This document shows positions 1 to 26,914 of a stretch of DNA of 64,000 bases, one piece after another. This DNA is from Holothuria scabra (taxonomy: Eukaryota; Echinodermata; Holothuroidea; Aspidochirotida; Holothuriidae). The notes under the pieces are model-generated. The model was not told where the DNA came from and ran no database searches. It was given only the letters and a program-made list of their open reading frames with translations. Location: the NCBI GenBank assembly GCA_037179385.1, contig CM074179.1:30386046-30450045 (forward strand). Reading direction: 5' to 3'. Numbering within the stretch: position 1 is the first letter of the stretch; every line of letters starts with the position of its first letter. Made by a program: the position numbers and the translations under genes.

Positions 1-432
1 GGTCATATACTTTTAATGGTTACTGCTGTGTCTCTACAAATACTGTTGTAGCCTTGATGTATTTCAGCAGAGGCAATATTTTGCCAGACACAGAGTATCC
101 TAAGCACTACCATTTCACTTCCACAGAGTATATTGGCTCCTACCTCATCTTTGCTTTGCCAACAATGCATGATTTACATTCTCACAGTGTTATTGACTAG
201 ATAGACTTAATTACACAACCTAAGTTATGCTAATATCAAAGTTTCATCGTAGCATGAACAGTTTTTTTACATTATCAAGGGTAAACTAATTGCAGTCCGT
301 TCTTAAAGCTTATCGGCTAAAAGGCCTAATTCAGCTTATGGGCATTGTATCTCGTCTCTGAACTGACCATTTACTTACTTTACCCAGGTCATCACAATTA
401 TATTTTCAACTTAGCTTGGACTGGCTATTTAC
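1..432. other. KIF17 intron 12 sequence, no feature seen
   Basis: AT-rich intron after exon 12. I looked for the C-terminal KIF17 exon on the minus strand and did not find it. No repeat was recognised. Confidence 0.6.
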
Positions 433-15727
<15,295 letters not shown>

Positions 15728-16206
15728 CCTGTGAAGACACAACACAGAGAAATACATGTCAACACTTAAACCCCGGTTTGTGATAACTTGAAAAATAAAT
15801 TTACAAAAAACTTAGCCCACAGATCATTTAAAGGTCACAAAATTGACTGTAGATATTGACTTTTTGTGTACAGTTCAGTCCAGACTTGAAAGTACTTAAG
15901 GCCTATACATTATAGTGCACCAGCTATCTTTGGCATGCCATTAGGATTTGACACACTTATCATGCCAACAGGCACAGCTGGCTGTTCGAAAAAATGAACA
16001 AGAATGGTGATCACTACTTTACTTCTACTGAACTTCAAATCTAAACCTGATTAAGAAATGTTTCCAGGATAGAAAATTATAAATGAATGCTATAGCTGAA
16101 TAAGAATTTATAAGATAAAAGAAGCTTTATTGACCATGACAGGAATTTGGTGCAATTTTATCTCATAAAACACAAAAATTAGAGAAACACTGAAAAAGTT
16201 AGCGGC

Positions 16207-16455
16207 CAGGCTTCGACAAATTCGTTTTTTATTACTTGTCCATTGGGCTAGGGATCCCCAAAGTCTACTTGTCTGCATGAATATGCACTGCGTCCATATC
16301 TTATTATATAGTACTAGCCATTGAATTCCTATGTGAAGAAGACTTCTATGCTGCTTGCCCGGCAGGCTACAGTATTGAGCAGTTCACTTGTCAGAGTCAT
16401 TTTTTACTTGTCCCGGACTGTCGGGGGGGGGGGGGGGGGGATTTGTCGAACCCTG
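16207..16455. mobile_element. Small hAT-like element with near-exact 8-bp TSD
   Basis: The ends CAGGCTTCGACAAAT and ATTTGTCGAACCCTG form terminal inverts. The flanks are TTAGCGGC and TTAGCGCC, matching at 7 of 8 bases. A run of 18 or more G precedes the right end. Length is 249 bp and there is no ORF. It lies upstream of the KIF17 start codon. Confidence 0.8.
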
Positions 16456-16499
16456 TTAGCGCCACACTACTGTACATGACTTTGCACACCACAACTCAA

Positions 16500-17690
16500 C
16501 TCAATCGTTGGACCTCCAACAGTTGTGTATTATGTGCATGAGTTTAGGACTGCCACTGGCAGTTGAAAGACCAGTTTTAAGTTGCCCCCACTTCAGTCGG
16601 GAATTAAAACACGTTGGTTCTTCCTGTTTGAAGTTCGTGCAGCTTAAAACTAGTCTTTATATTGCCAATCACAATTGAAGCAACAATGGAGTTGACTTGA
16701 GGTGTGCAAAGCCATGTACAGTAGTGTGTGACTTGCCTGATAAAATGAATAAAAATAATCAGAAACTAAAATGGAAAAAAATATAAAATAATATCTAAAA
16801 CCACCAATAAAGAAAAAAAAAAATACAAAATGCCCTCATATCCTTAGAAAACTCTTGGCACGACTCAATGAAGCCTGCGGTAAAAATGATCTTCTGTATC
16901 AACAAAACTTTTCCAAGCCTCATTCTTCCTGAGCATCCCCAATGCTGACAAAAGAGGTCAAAATTCTGCTATTTTCAACCTACTGTACCCTAGGGTATTT
17001 TCAACCTCCCTATTGAATGTCAAATGTGGGTCAAACACGCGAAATGTGGGTCACTTGGGAGGTTTGCCAGAGACTGTGACTCCACTCCAGAATGGTACTT
17101 TTACGAAAGTGGCCTTGATATTCTGCAGTTAGCCTGCTCCATCTAGCCTAGGCTAACCTAGTCACAAAAGGACTATGTATGGATAGTGGCATTATTTCTC
17201 CCTGTACATAATCTTTAACCCTGTGATTTCAAAGTTGCTGGTTTTCGGCTGTAACGAACAAAATTTGCTTTCTCATTTCAGCTAGCTTACGATCTAACCC
17301 CACTCTTCACCCACCCAGTCTCCTTGAAACAAACCTCACCAAAGTGATGGTGTGTTAATTATCCATTATAAACCAGCAAAATGTCTTCCAAATCAGGGAC
17401 AAAGTCGCTTACTTTCATTCCAATTGTTCACTTTTACTACAACAGCTGCAACTCTCTTTTCTTTTTTTTTTTTGCAATTCAATTTCTCAACATTTATTTC
17501 AACCATTTACGACATATGTAAGAAATTATACAATTTGATATTGGAACAGAAAGAACTAGTTTAACAGTGGAAATTAAAATGACAATAAGCAATATCAGCA
17601 TAATATACCCAAAAAAATTAATATTCATGGTTGGGGAAAGCACAAGAAAGCTACCAAATGCTTGTGGTTGTGATTCCCCTGGGAGAAACA
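16500..17690. other. Upstream of KIF17 ATG, nothing recognised
   Basis: Probably 5' UTR intron or intergenic sequence. No repeat or coding similarity recognised. Confidence 0.4.
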
Positions 17691-17699
17691 CATATAAAC

Positions 17700-18485
17700 A
17701 AGTATGTTACTAAACAAGTTTCACTAAAAGAAGACAGAAAAGAGCACAATACCATCCGCAGAATGGAGGAGCTGAAATGACCAAAATAAACAGGGATGTA
17801 AAACAATAGAGACACAGCAAAGAAAACAAAGAACTAATTGTAACCAGCGAAAAATTAGTTTTTAAACTGTCTTTTAAACGAAGAAACAGAAGAGGAATTT
17901 TTAATGTGGGTTTGGATACCATTCCTAGTAACGGGACCTATGAATCTGATAGTTCGTTGACTAAGACTGAGCTTATAAAAAGGCAGTGCATAATGCGAGT
18001 TGTATCTACACCGTAGTGCTGTAACTGTGACTGTAAGCGGAGAAGAAATTACAAAATGAATTAGGAAGTAAACTCTTAGAAAACTGATACATAACAACTG
18101 GAGTTTGAAGTTTCACAATACCAAATATTGTAAGGGAGTTATAATGGTAAAGTATTGGTCTAGAGTGGGCCAGATTTGATTTATGATCAATAGCATGAAA
18201 AATTCGTTTTTGGATGACAAAAATTTTATTAATGTGGGCTGCGAAAGCATTACCCCATACAATTGCACAGTAAGAAATAAAGGGAAGGACAAGGGTATTG
18301 TATATAGTTGGAAGGATACTTTTAGGTAAAAAAAGCCTAAGCTTCAAAATAAATCCATTGCCTCTGGCAAGCTTCCTGCATACTGAATCAATGTGGTCAG
18401 ACCAGCTTAAGTTACAATCAATTACAATACCCAAAAATAGTGCAGATTCAACCAAGGGGATAAAATTTTTAGGTTGGAGTTGCAC
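17700..18485 (-). pseudogene. Non-LTR retrotransposon reverse-transcriptase 3' end, broken
   Basis: The minus-strand ORF at 18485-18006 contains FLGIVIDCNLSWSDHID and ILPTIYNTLVLPFISYCAIV, typical of the thumb and C-terminal region of CR1/L2/jockey-like reverse transcriptases. After a frameshift near 18050-18100 the next frame gives LSLSQRTIRFIGPVTRN and SSSVSSFKRQFKN, the usual C-terminal end. The catalytic domain is missing. It is a 5'-truncated dead copy. Confidence 0.8.
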
Positions 18486-19028
18486 ACCATCGTCTGCATT
18501 TTATGACGACATGGAATGGTGGTGCCAATTCATATTGTTGGCAAGCGGACTGAGCACAACAGTCTAATAAACCTTGTGCACATGATGTCATAGAGCAAAA
18601 AGTACATCCTTGCTTGGGGGCAAAATAAACCAAAACAGGCAAATGCAGACAGCTGATTTGTCAACCAGTCAGATAGAGGGGCAAAGTCCAGGGTGCATTC
18701 TTATTGGGGCAGCCACCCGTTTCATTGTTTTCCCCCACGGATGACATCATATGTCATCAATGCACAAGGTCTATATCTAGAGTCCCATCATATTACAAAC
18801 AGCTGTTTTCAGATTGTAACAAACTTTCACTGTGCTACATGTTAATGAAGTCGCGGTCTGAAAGTAACTATTTCGATTCTGGATTTTGAGGTACAACAGT
18901 ATAGAATGCCTGACCTCACCTCTTCGCCGGAGGCACAGTCACAGTGAAGCTAACAAAAGTGCGTTCTTGACAAATTTAGAAAAAGTCACTGAGGCTGCTC
19001 TTCCACTTAAAAGTTGGACTCTGTGAAC

Positions 19029-19204
19029 CAGGGTTGTTGTTTTTTTTTTATGTTTTTTTTTAAAAATTCATGATTTAAATCAGTGATTTAAATCAAATAA
19101 ATCCATTTAAATCAGATTTTGTTGATTAAATCATGATTTTCTTCAATTAAAATCATGATTTTAATAATGATTTTAATCAAGGTGGTTTAAATCAAACAAC
19201 CCTG
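19029..19204. mobile_element. hAT-like MITE of GATTTAAATCA repeats, exact 8-bp TSD
   Basis: The 176-bp element is bounded by CAGGGTTGTT and AACAACCCTG. It is flanked by the exact duplication CTGTGAAC (19021-19028, 19205-19212). Its inside is built from repeated GATTTAAATCA and AAAATCATGATTTT palindromes. Confidence 0.88.
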
Positions 19205-19289
19205 CTGTGAACTGAGTAAATTCTTCACAAATATTAACACAAAAGCATGTCATTATTTTGTGAGCTGCAAAATAATGCAAATTTAGAAA

Positions 19290-19412
19290 AATAATGTCGT
19301 TAGACAAACTTTGCAAAGATAATTACCAACTTCATCACACGTACACACATGCGGACCTGTGATGAAGTTGGTAGCCTAGTTATCTTTGCTAAGTTTGTCT
19401 AAAGACATTATT
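19290..19412. mobile_element. Hairpin MITE, 123 bp
   Basis: Near-perfect inverted arms: AATAATGTCGTTAGACAAAC and TTACCAACTTCATCACA on the left, with the complement on the right, around a short loop near 19338-19355. Such hairpins are typical of palindromic MITEs. The RNA would fold strongly. Confidence 0.75.
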
Positions 19413-19636
19413 CGGTCACCCTTCATTCATTGAAAAGAATGAAACTTTATTCCCCACAGTGTGTAATAAAATCAATTAGTATCCATTAGTAAACACAAGT
19501 TAATTATATTCAGAGTTCTTACTTTTTTTTAAATTTTTAGAAAGTGCCTTTCCGCCATAGGTTTTGCACCTGTATTCATCATGGTTAGGGATACATGGCA
19601 CGATATAAATGCATGTGCATACCTGACTGTTATGCA

Positions 19637-19824
19637 TACACTGTTAAAAATTTCAGTAGATTTACAAACAAAAAATAAAGAAATACATTAAGAAAACAGA
19701 TAAAGTGCTGTCAATTTGTTTCAAAAAATTGACAGCACTTTTTCCATATCTCATGTATCATCTGTATTTCTTCATTTTTTGTTCTCTAAATCTACAACAC
19801 GTCTGTGACATTTTTAACAGTGTA
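19637..19824. mobile_element. Hairpin MITE with ACACTGTTAAAAAT termini
   Basis: The ends are ACACTGTTAAAAAT and ATTTTTAACAGTGT, next to TA on both sides. Imperfect arms run to a central perfect stem, AAAGTGCTGTCAATT paired with AATTGACAGCACTTT. Consistent with a Tc1/mariner-type or similar MITE. Confidence 0.72.
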
Positions 19825-20394
19825 GGCTAGGTATGCCACTTCCGGGTACGGAAATCCAATTAGGCTAGCCTAGGCCTAGCCTAGGCCTAGGCTAGGCTAG
19901 TACCAAAACCTTAACAACTTGTTACTGTTACTGTTAGTTTTACTGAGGCCTTGGCTTTTCACACAGTGATGTAACTTTGTATTATTGTATACTTACTTAG
20001 CAAAGCAATAGCAGTAGGCTAGGCCTACTTGTTCCACAAACAGTAACTTGGCCTACGTTAAATTTGGGCCTAAGTGGCACACACACTTCCAACTTCAACG
20101 TTACACAGTTCGATTCGGATAGGCTAAGCTTCAGCACACTGTCCACACATCTGTTTCCGTTTTTAGCTCGTCATAATATTCTCCATCTCAATGACAATAA
20201 GCAATTTTGAAACTAGGCTCCTCACTGTGGAAAGAGTCAACTGATTTATACTGCCACGGGTATTGACAATGATAGGAATAAGAGTTTAGGGCTAGCTAGT
20301 AACCCTAACAATTCTTTAGCCTCAACCTCGGGAATGTACGGTATCCAAGTAGGCCTAGGCCTGAGCTTAGGCTAAGTGCCGAATAATATTAGAG

Positions 20395-20640
20395 CGCGCA
20401 CGCCACTAAGTTCTAACGTTAGTAACACACCGTGTATACTGTACTGTAGCATACAGCCTACACATGTATATTATGGTTTATACTATGTTCACTGTTCATA
20501 GTGAAAGCTGTACGACGTTAGTAACACAGAATTGGCATACTCATCAACCAATGACGTAATAGATCCTTAGCAATACGTCATCGTGAGAGTAACTTTGACG
20601 AAATCTGTACACCGGTGTACAAAGAAATCGTGTCTCAATG
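20395..20640 (-). promoter_or_regulatory. Candidate KIF17 promoter region
   Basis: A CpG-containing stretch after a TAGGCC-rich block (19830-20400) carries GCGCGCACGC, CCAAT (20548-20552) overlapping TGACGTAA (20552-20559), and TACGTCA (20574-20580). These look like an NF-Y site and CRE-type sites. A 5' non-coding KIF17 exon must lie somewhere upstream of 15728. Placing it here is inference. No TATA box is obvious. Confidence 0.3.
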
Positions 20641-21054
20641 TCCAATGCTAATTGACATTGTGTCCGGTGTGCCATGTCTACCCTCCACTCTCACGGGGAA
20701 AGTTGTCCGGGGAGAATAGAACGTACGTCCGCTGGATATTAGAATCATTACAGTAATTTGTGTCCACTTGCTTCATGCTTTCAAAATTGAACGCAATTAC
20801 TGGGTGGTGGACCATTTGAAGCATTTCAGAAATTTGACGTACGTTTAAGGTCCCATGTGGGTCGCAATTAAAGTGTGTTTCATGAATTTTCAAAATATTC
20901 CGACAAGAAAAATGACGTCAGTTGGATAAATTATTTTCTTCTCTTTCAGACTGGGCAAAGTTCTTTCTATTCCGACAATTGCAAAGTACTTGAACGAAAG
21001 TGTTTTAAGTGATAGCTTTTGAGAACTTCTGGGCCTTGTTATCACAGGGTTTTT
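20641..21054. other. No feature recognised
   Basis: A 71-codon minus ORF lies here, but I see no family similarity or splice context. Confidence 0.4.
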
Positions 21055-21360
21055 TTAAAGGCTCTGTTCTCTCACCTCAAACAGTACCAATTCTCCTAAC
21101 CTTCTTACTGAAGCCCCTCCCACAATTGTCTGAAATTCATCCTCATCCAGATACAATCTTAGTTTATTGCTTCAAGTTGAGTATAGGAAAACTCAATTTA
21201 TTTAATCAAAACACTCTCAGTACCGTTCATGCTGTGTAATGTAAGCTTTGGTACTCTGCATTGTTTGAATTAGCTGCCAATCAAAAAGCTGAGCCAATTG
21301 AGAATTTGGGTACCCCCGTGCCAAAATTGTAGTTTGGGGTGAGAGGTTTGGCCCTTTAAG
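21055..21360 (+). mobile_element. MITE, TTAAAGGG family, copy at 21 kb
   Basis: About 306 bp. It starts TTAAAGGC, ends GGCCCTTTAA, and has subterminal TCTCACC / GGGGTGAGAGG. The interior matches the copies at 37133, 41779 and 52889 (CAATTCTCCTAACCTTCTTA, TCATCCTCATCCAG, AGCTTTGGTACTCTGC). Confidence 0.85.
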
Positions 21361-21469
21361 CAGTATGCAGCTACCGCTGCAAGGGTCATATGGTGCTCGG
21401 ATTGATCAAGAGGAATTTCAGTAGGCCTTGTTCGGTAAAGATGTATTTCTTAGTTTGTTCGTAAGACCC

Positions 21470-21990
21470 CATCTTGCCGTCTTGACTCCGCTCAGGCTTG
21501 GAGTAGGGTTGGTGGCAGCGTGGGGGCCGGGGGCATGCCCCCCCCCCCTTCAGGGAATGTCGGCAGCTAAGGATTCGTCGGGGAGGCCTAAAAATAATAA
21601 TAAAAAAAAACCTTCAAGGACTGAATTTACGTGGGTGGGTGATTTTGAATTCTGTCTTGTAATGCCATGTAAATGCACATTGGAATCGATTTTCAATCAC
21701 TTATTCTTCTTAGTTCTGTTACACTTCATTCCATGTACCTTGTTCTATCTCATCCCCAGTCGGGGAATGACGGCATTTTTTTCGGGGAGGCCTAAAAACC
21801 GAGAAAACGTTAAGGACTGAAGTTACTGGATGGACGGTCATGAACTGTTTTTTTTTTAGAACTATTTCTGTCTTTCGCAACGGTTTTTATCACTTCTTAC
21901 TAGCTCTGCTATTCCTCATCCCATCTTCAGTCCGTGCGCTCAAGGCCGTCGGGGAAGACTGCCCTCCCTAGGCCTAATAATATGGCCTTG
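21470..21990. repeat. Tandem array with TCGGGGAGGCCTAAAAA unit starts
   Basis: Two clear units start at about 21570 and 21776 (about 206 bp apart), and a degenerate third is near 21950. Each has GGGGAATGTCGGC/GGGGAATGACGGC before the AGGCCTAAAAA motif. A 130-codon ORF runs through the array but is explained by the repeats. Confidence 0.6.
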
Positions 21991-22094
21991 AAGGGCATTT
22001 GTTTTACGACGCTAAGCGACCACGAGTGTGGGAAAAGCCGTTAGCTTTATGAATTACAACTTCACGTCGGGTGGCAACCAACTCAACAAATTTG

Positions 22095-22262
22095 GTATTT
22101 TTTTGAAAGGCCAGTTCAGATGGGAAAACCGTAGATTACTATTGGATGAAAAACCCACCTTACTTTGATCCGGACAGGAATCGAACTCCAGACCTCCCGG
22201 TTGCTAAGCTTCATTGCTTCAAATGCCACCGCCTTTATCCACTCGGCCGTAGCACCGGTAGT
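22095..22262 (-). mobile_element. tRNA-like SINE head (minus strand)
   Basis: The minus strand reads GGTGCTACGGCCGAGTGGAT, a good Leu/Ser-type box A region, and GGAGTTCGATTCC, a good box B. The predicted arms do not pair as a complete tRNA, and the box B context matches the SINE at 11535-11690. A SINE head is therefore more likely than a functional tRNA gene. Confidence 0.55.
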
Positions 22263-22439
22263 TGTTGAGAAAATGTTGGCCTGTTGTTGAGAAAATCCAT
22301 TGCGTCGGGGAGCCTTCATCTCCTTGCCTAAAAAAGATGTGGGCCTGGTAACTTCAGTCACCCGGGCGATCTTCTTGATTTTGCTCACTAGAAGACCATA
22401 TTCTTCCAGGAAACCCACAGTTCCGAATTTTCCTTTCAA

Positions 22440-23270
22440 AAAAGGGCGACTAGTTGTTCATGCGCATGCAGTGCCTGATGGTCTGCCATTCGATTTCAAG
22501 CAACGGCAAATTAAAATCGGCCAGGTCGTTTTGAGCTACAGCAATAATAAACAGTAGCGTTAGAATGTCTCCCCATAAGTCTGACTAAAATATATTTGAA
22601 GCAACCTTGTAACGTGACATATTTTCAAATACGTTGGAAGTAAAATCAGTATAGTCTGGAGTTTGGGCAGCCACGTAGAAAATTTCATTTATTTAGTGGA
22701 TCCTTCAATTGAATACAACAAAGAGGCTAGTAGAATCAAATATATTACCGTTTTCGATCCCGTTGCATAGTTTTGCCCCGAAAAGAGACAAGACCATTAT
22801 ATCTAATTATAGCAGTACACTTTATCTGGGAATTTTCTGATCACTTAGCAAGTTGGGTTTTTTCTATTGAAGTGAAAAATTCATTTCAAAGGAAAGCTCA
22901 AAATAACGCCTGCTTCATTTCTATTTACAAGTCTGGGAAATGCCATTTCCGGCTGTCTGAGAGGTTAGATAGTTTTAACAATTTTTTCTGTATACGGGCA
23001 AACTTTTAGCTAGTCTCATCTTGAGACTTTGAGAACGATTAAATGCATAACCCCGGCCCAACAGAATTTCAGCTGTCGCGTATAAAACGTTTTTGATTTT
23101 GCCCATATGAAAGACAGATTCTTCAATAAACATCTCAACTTTTTAATGATCCTTATGATCCGAATTTCTTTCAAAAATTTTAATAGTTTTCTTCAAAGAA
23201 AAAAATCCAAATTTTTAAATATTTTTTTAAAAGAAAGTCAAAAGTTTCGGCGCGCTACGTTGCCAAGTCA
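22440..23270. other. No feature recognised
   Basis: Mixed AT-rich sequence. The short ORFs lack recognisable similarity. Confidence 0.4.
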
Positions 23271-23655
23271 CGCCCCACCGGGAATTACTCAACGCCTTTG
23301 CCAGGGCCTTTAAATGCTGCTCCCCCTGTCGGGCAAATCCTGGCGCCACCCCTGGCTTGGATTCCGTTTCATGAAAAGGATAAGTTTCTTTTAGAACAAG
23401 TTCAAAAGCTGAGAGAGCCTTATAACGAAAGTGAGGAATTTACCCTAATTATCACACTAGACTTCAGCATCTTGGGCTCACAATCCTGGAGTTGAGAACT
23501 TAAAGGATATTAGGAGAGGCATGCGTCAGGTTTTCACATTTCTCTCTGCAGTTAACAAAACTCATCCTTTGCCCGTTGTTATTTAAAGGTTCAAAGTAAT
23601 TGTTGGGTTCGTGGCCGCACTAGTAAAAAACCTGTTAAGCGTTTTTCAAGGTTTG

Positions 23656-23657
23656 GT

Positions 23658-23735
<78 letters not shown>
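23656..23735. repeat. (GTTA)n microsatellite grown from a SINE tail
   Basis: About 20 perfect GTTA units. The adjacent SINE core is in reverse orientation. In the 42659-42900 copy the same tail is only AACTAACTAA, so this array is an expanded tail. Confidence 0.88.
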
Positions 23736-23737
<2 letters not shown>

Positions 23738-23905
23738 ATGGAGTTTTACGACCCAGTTTCCAACCGGTTCAAGTCCAACCGGCCACGGCCTTTACCAGTT
23801 GTGGCTCACTGGCATGTTTTCCCTACTCAATTGCTTATGCGGAGTATCACCTACAACAGCATTAGGTTCCATTTTTTATTCAGATGTAACTTCAGTTTCT
23901 ACCAT
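23736..23905 (-). mobile_element. tRNA-derived SINE copy (minus strand)
   Basis: The reverse complement matches the 3' half of the SINE at 42659-42900: TTGAACC...GTAAAACTC, AAGCAATTG/AAGCAATGG, and TGGAACCTAATGCTGTTG compared with TGGAACCTACTGCCATTG. Head boundaries are unclear. Confidence 0.7.
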
Positions 23906-24039
23906 AGAATTGTTAATGAGTGGAACAGTTCTGCCAGAGCAGGGCGTTGCTAGCAACTCCCTGGCCAGAGTAAACTCCCCATCCGCGCAATGCTTTAAGA
24001 CTAACATCGATCATGATCATTTGATCTCTGAAAGTGTGT

Positions 24040-25050
24040 GTGTGGGGGGGGGGGGGGTTCGGGCAGACCACCAAACGACACCGAATGTGCCGCGGGAGCG
24101 CAAAACGCTCCCCCTATAACGGCGTGGAGTCCATGCGCCCGCCTTGGGGTCCTTGGTGGGGTCCAGGGGCAAAGCCCGGTGGGGGTCAAGGTAGCGAAGC
24201 TCCGAGACGCTCCTGGGTATTTACTAAATTGTAGGCATTAAAATGATGCATTTTATCTTCAACTTTAAATTACATAAGATGGGCACTTCACAGAACAAAA
24301 ATATCACAATTTGACTTTCTTCAATTATATCCTTACTCCGTATGATTAAAGTCGACCGGAATCGATAATACAGAGGGTGCGGGGAGGGAGAATGGATTTC
24401 TTAAAATTGAGGTTCTTCAGGTGCTCCCTCTTTGGTGCCCCAGACCTTCTTTTCAGAAAGCTAGGAGCTCAGCCCTTGTCTATGATGGGGCGCGCGAAGC
24501 GCACCGAAATATTTAGCGTTGAAGACTTCTCATTAATGAAACTGAATGAAAATTGGAGAAAGGATGGGCCACTTTTAACTTTAGCTGAATAACGTTGGCC
24601 CCCTAAAGACATTCCTACTGAAGCACAAACATACTCTGGTTTCATTTGTAGTCTTTTTCAGGTGGCTTTCACAGAGCCGTTACCTGTAAATTAAAGGGAC
24701 GCGCGGAGCGCACAGAAAACATGATTTTTTTTACTTCATTTCAATAGTGAAATTGAAATAAAATTAGACAAAGAGTGGTCCCTTTTCAATACAGCTGAAT
24801 AAGGGTGACCCCTAAGGATATTTGTATTGAGCAAAAACGTATTGTTGGTTTCCTGTAGAGTCCTTTTCATGGTATTTTTTAAAGAGTCCTTATCTGTCAT
24901 GGGACGCACAGAACACGCCAAAAAATGGACTTTTGAAACATCTCAATAGAGAAATTAATGGTAAATAGAGAAAGGGTGGCCCCTTTTCACTTCAGCGGAA
25001 AAAGAGTGGAGCTCCAAATTAGGGTCAAATAAGATCATCGTCCTCTCAGA
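24040..25050. repeat. Array of about 210-bp units with GCGCGAAGCGCAC-type palindromes
   Basis: Units centred on GGGGCGCGCGAAGCGCAC (24487), GGGACGCGCGGAGCGCACAG (24697) and GGGACGCACAGAACACGCC (24900) are spaced about 205-210 bp. Each is followed by a TCAATA/GAAATT block and GGCCCCTTTTCA-like text. A GGGGTCCAGGGGCAAAGCCC motif at 24158-24177 recurs in the element at 33865-36665, so these are probably related elements. Confidence 0.6.
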
Positions 25051-25574
25051 AAGCTTGGGGGCACTTGGTCAGAGAAGGGGACCAGAAGACGACCGCCTCA
25101 CTAGTTACGGTAGACCTTCAGCTGTGTACGGCTAGGACACTGGTGATGAGTTTAAGTGACAATGGAAGAGGTGTTTTACAAGAAGTAACCCAGAACCCTG
25201 ACATATTTAAAACAGGTGCAAGCGAAGCGTGTCGAAAAAAATCAGTGTTGACACATTGATTGGAAGAATATTTTTACTAAGTTTTCAATGCAGTATATGA
25301 CCTGTTTGAACATTATACAACTTGATTAAGTATCACTCGCGTAGCTCTGTCAGTTCCAGTTTGTACTTTTTAAACTGTTATGTTATGTTAAATTAGTACA
25401 GAGGATATTGGCGGAGAGTGAGTGCCAGGCAGAATGATCTCGCTCTACCCCAGAGGTGGTCAGTCATTGGCTTTTGAAGTTCTATCCTGAAAAAAGCAAC
25501 ATTTCTCGAAATAAGTGACATGGTTCTCTGCATCTCTTTCTCTCTGCCCTGTATTACTATTTATACAACGATAC

Positions 25575-25900
25575 AGGAGAAGAAGTGGTTTGTGATAAGG
25601 ATGTAGGGGTTCTGGTAGTCTGTATTCCGATCTTGTGGACTTTCGAAGCACATTCAGCACCACAAATGAGCGAGACCAACAGTCTTATGGGACTTATATT
25701 AGGCGTTTACATGACATTTTTGGACGAGATAATCTTTCTAAGTTATAATTTTAGGTGCCTGCCTGCTAGGCCACATTTGGAATACGCTGCTCCTGTTTGA
25801 TCACCTACTATCAACGTGATATTGAAGCTCTGGAAAATGTCAGTTCAGAGAACTACTAATTGATTCCATCCTTAAAGGTTGTGTGACATGTCAGCAAAAT
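25575..25900 (+). pseudogene. Non-LTR reverse-transcriptase C-terminal fragment, broken
   Basis: Plus-strand frames show CDKDVGVLV and then ARPHLEYAAPV followed by a stop and frameshift, with NVQF-like sequence after. The RPHLEYAAPVW pattern is typical of the region after the RT thumb in CR1/jockey-like elements. At least two frame breaks. Confidence 0.65.
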
Positions 25901-26450
25901 AATCTGACTTCCCTTGGCAGTTGTGGAGTGTAGTTTTAAAGAAAAATCCGTTGGAATTATTTCAATATCTTTTACGGTTCTCAAGATATTCCGCTTCAAA
26001 GATCGAATGTTTCTGAAGAAAGTTGTTGCTCATGCAAAAATAATAATGTGGAGTGTTGTGTAGTGTTGACATTTTTTTTGTTAACACTACAAAAATTATC
26101 TCTTAATTACACTTCAGCTGGTTTATGGTTTGGTAATTGATACTGGAGATTTTCAAGGACATAATTTAAACTTCCAAAATAAAACCTTCACGACAAACTA
26201 ATGTTACAACTGTCCTTGAAATGAAGATTTTAAAAACAAAGGATAACATCAGCCATATATGGTATGTCCCTCCCATAACATCACAAGATTTTCATATTGA
26301 GCTCATATTTATTAATGATTAAGTGCAAATCAGAAATTGTCCTGTAAAATGACCAATTTTTGATGGATTTTGATGTAAATTGTGGCTATAAGTTCATGGT
26401 TTTTAATTTTTTATCCCATACCCAATTTTGTCATTTTCATGTCACACTAC
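25901..26450. other. No feature recognised
   Basis: AT-rich, with no recognisable gene or element boundary. Confidence 0.4.
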
Positions 26451-26454
26451 CTTT

Positions 26455-26912
26455 AAGCCCGACTTTCGAACCAAAGAAAATAGATTCGGTCTTCCCAAGG
26501 TGGAGCGATAACCTGTTATTAACCAATCCGCATTCTCTGCAAGACCCTTATTCCTTACTTAATCGGTCACTAATGTTCTAAACATCTTTACCAAAGACAC
26601 CGCCGTCAGCATAGACCTATTTCCAAATAGCAATTACAAAGGATTGTGGGATAGAGTTTTGGTGTTTGTAATTTTTGTCAATGGCATTTTACTGTGGTGA
26701 AAATTGACGTACACCCAAAACTCTATCACACAATTCACTGCAATTGCTATTTGGAAATAGGTCTATAGAGAAGCAGTTTGCAGTTAACACTAATAGGTAT
26801 GTCATTAATATAACAAAGAAATAAAAGAGGTCCAAGAATGCTACCCTTGGGAATTACCCCGCAAGTTACAGTTATAGGGTCAGAGTTGACACCGTTAACA
26901 CTTATCTGACTT
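26455..26912 (-). pseudogene. Non-LTR reverse-transcriptase palm fragment split by a hairpin MITE
   Basis: The minus strand from 26912 encodes CGVIPKGSILGPLLFLCYIN and then CKLLLY. The frame is cut at 26764 by a hairpin element. It resumes at 26612 with Ala-Asp-Gly, where an active enzyme has Tyr-Ala-Asp-Asp. It then runs to NNRLSLHLGKTESIFFGSK (with stops) near 26455. The split therefore falls inside the catalytic YADD motif, and the second Asp is changed. Confidence 0.82.
26613..26764. mobile_element. Hairpin MITE inserted in reverse-transcriptase fragment
   Basis: 152 bp with inverted arms AGACCTATTTCCAAATAGCA and the complement TGCTATTTGGAAATAGGTCT, plus an inner pair around ATAGAGTTTTGG and CCAAAACTCTAT. 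Removing the element and one AT copy (26611-26612 / 26765-26766) restores the flanking frame, so the duplication is 2 bp, or 3 bp if read as ATA. Confidence 0.84.
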
Positions 26913-26914
26913 CT

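Noticed and set aside
15728..15757. Upstream in-frame Met of KIF17 exon 1
   Set aside because: A strong splice acceptor lies one base before the chosen ATG, and the extra residues do not match the family start.
21428..21820. 130-codon plus-strand ORF
   Set aside because: It runs through tandem repeat units, with a Pro-rich C-run translation and no family similarity.
22173..22262. Functional tRNA-Leu/Ser gene on the minus strand
   Set aside because: Box A and box B are good, but the acceptor and T stems do not pair properly and the box B context is shared with SINE copies.
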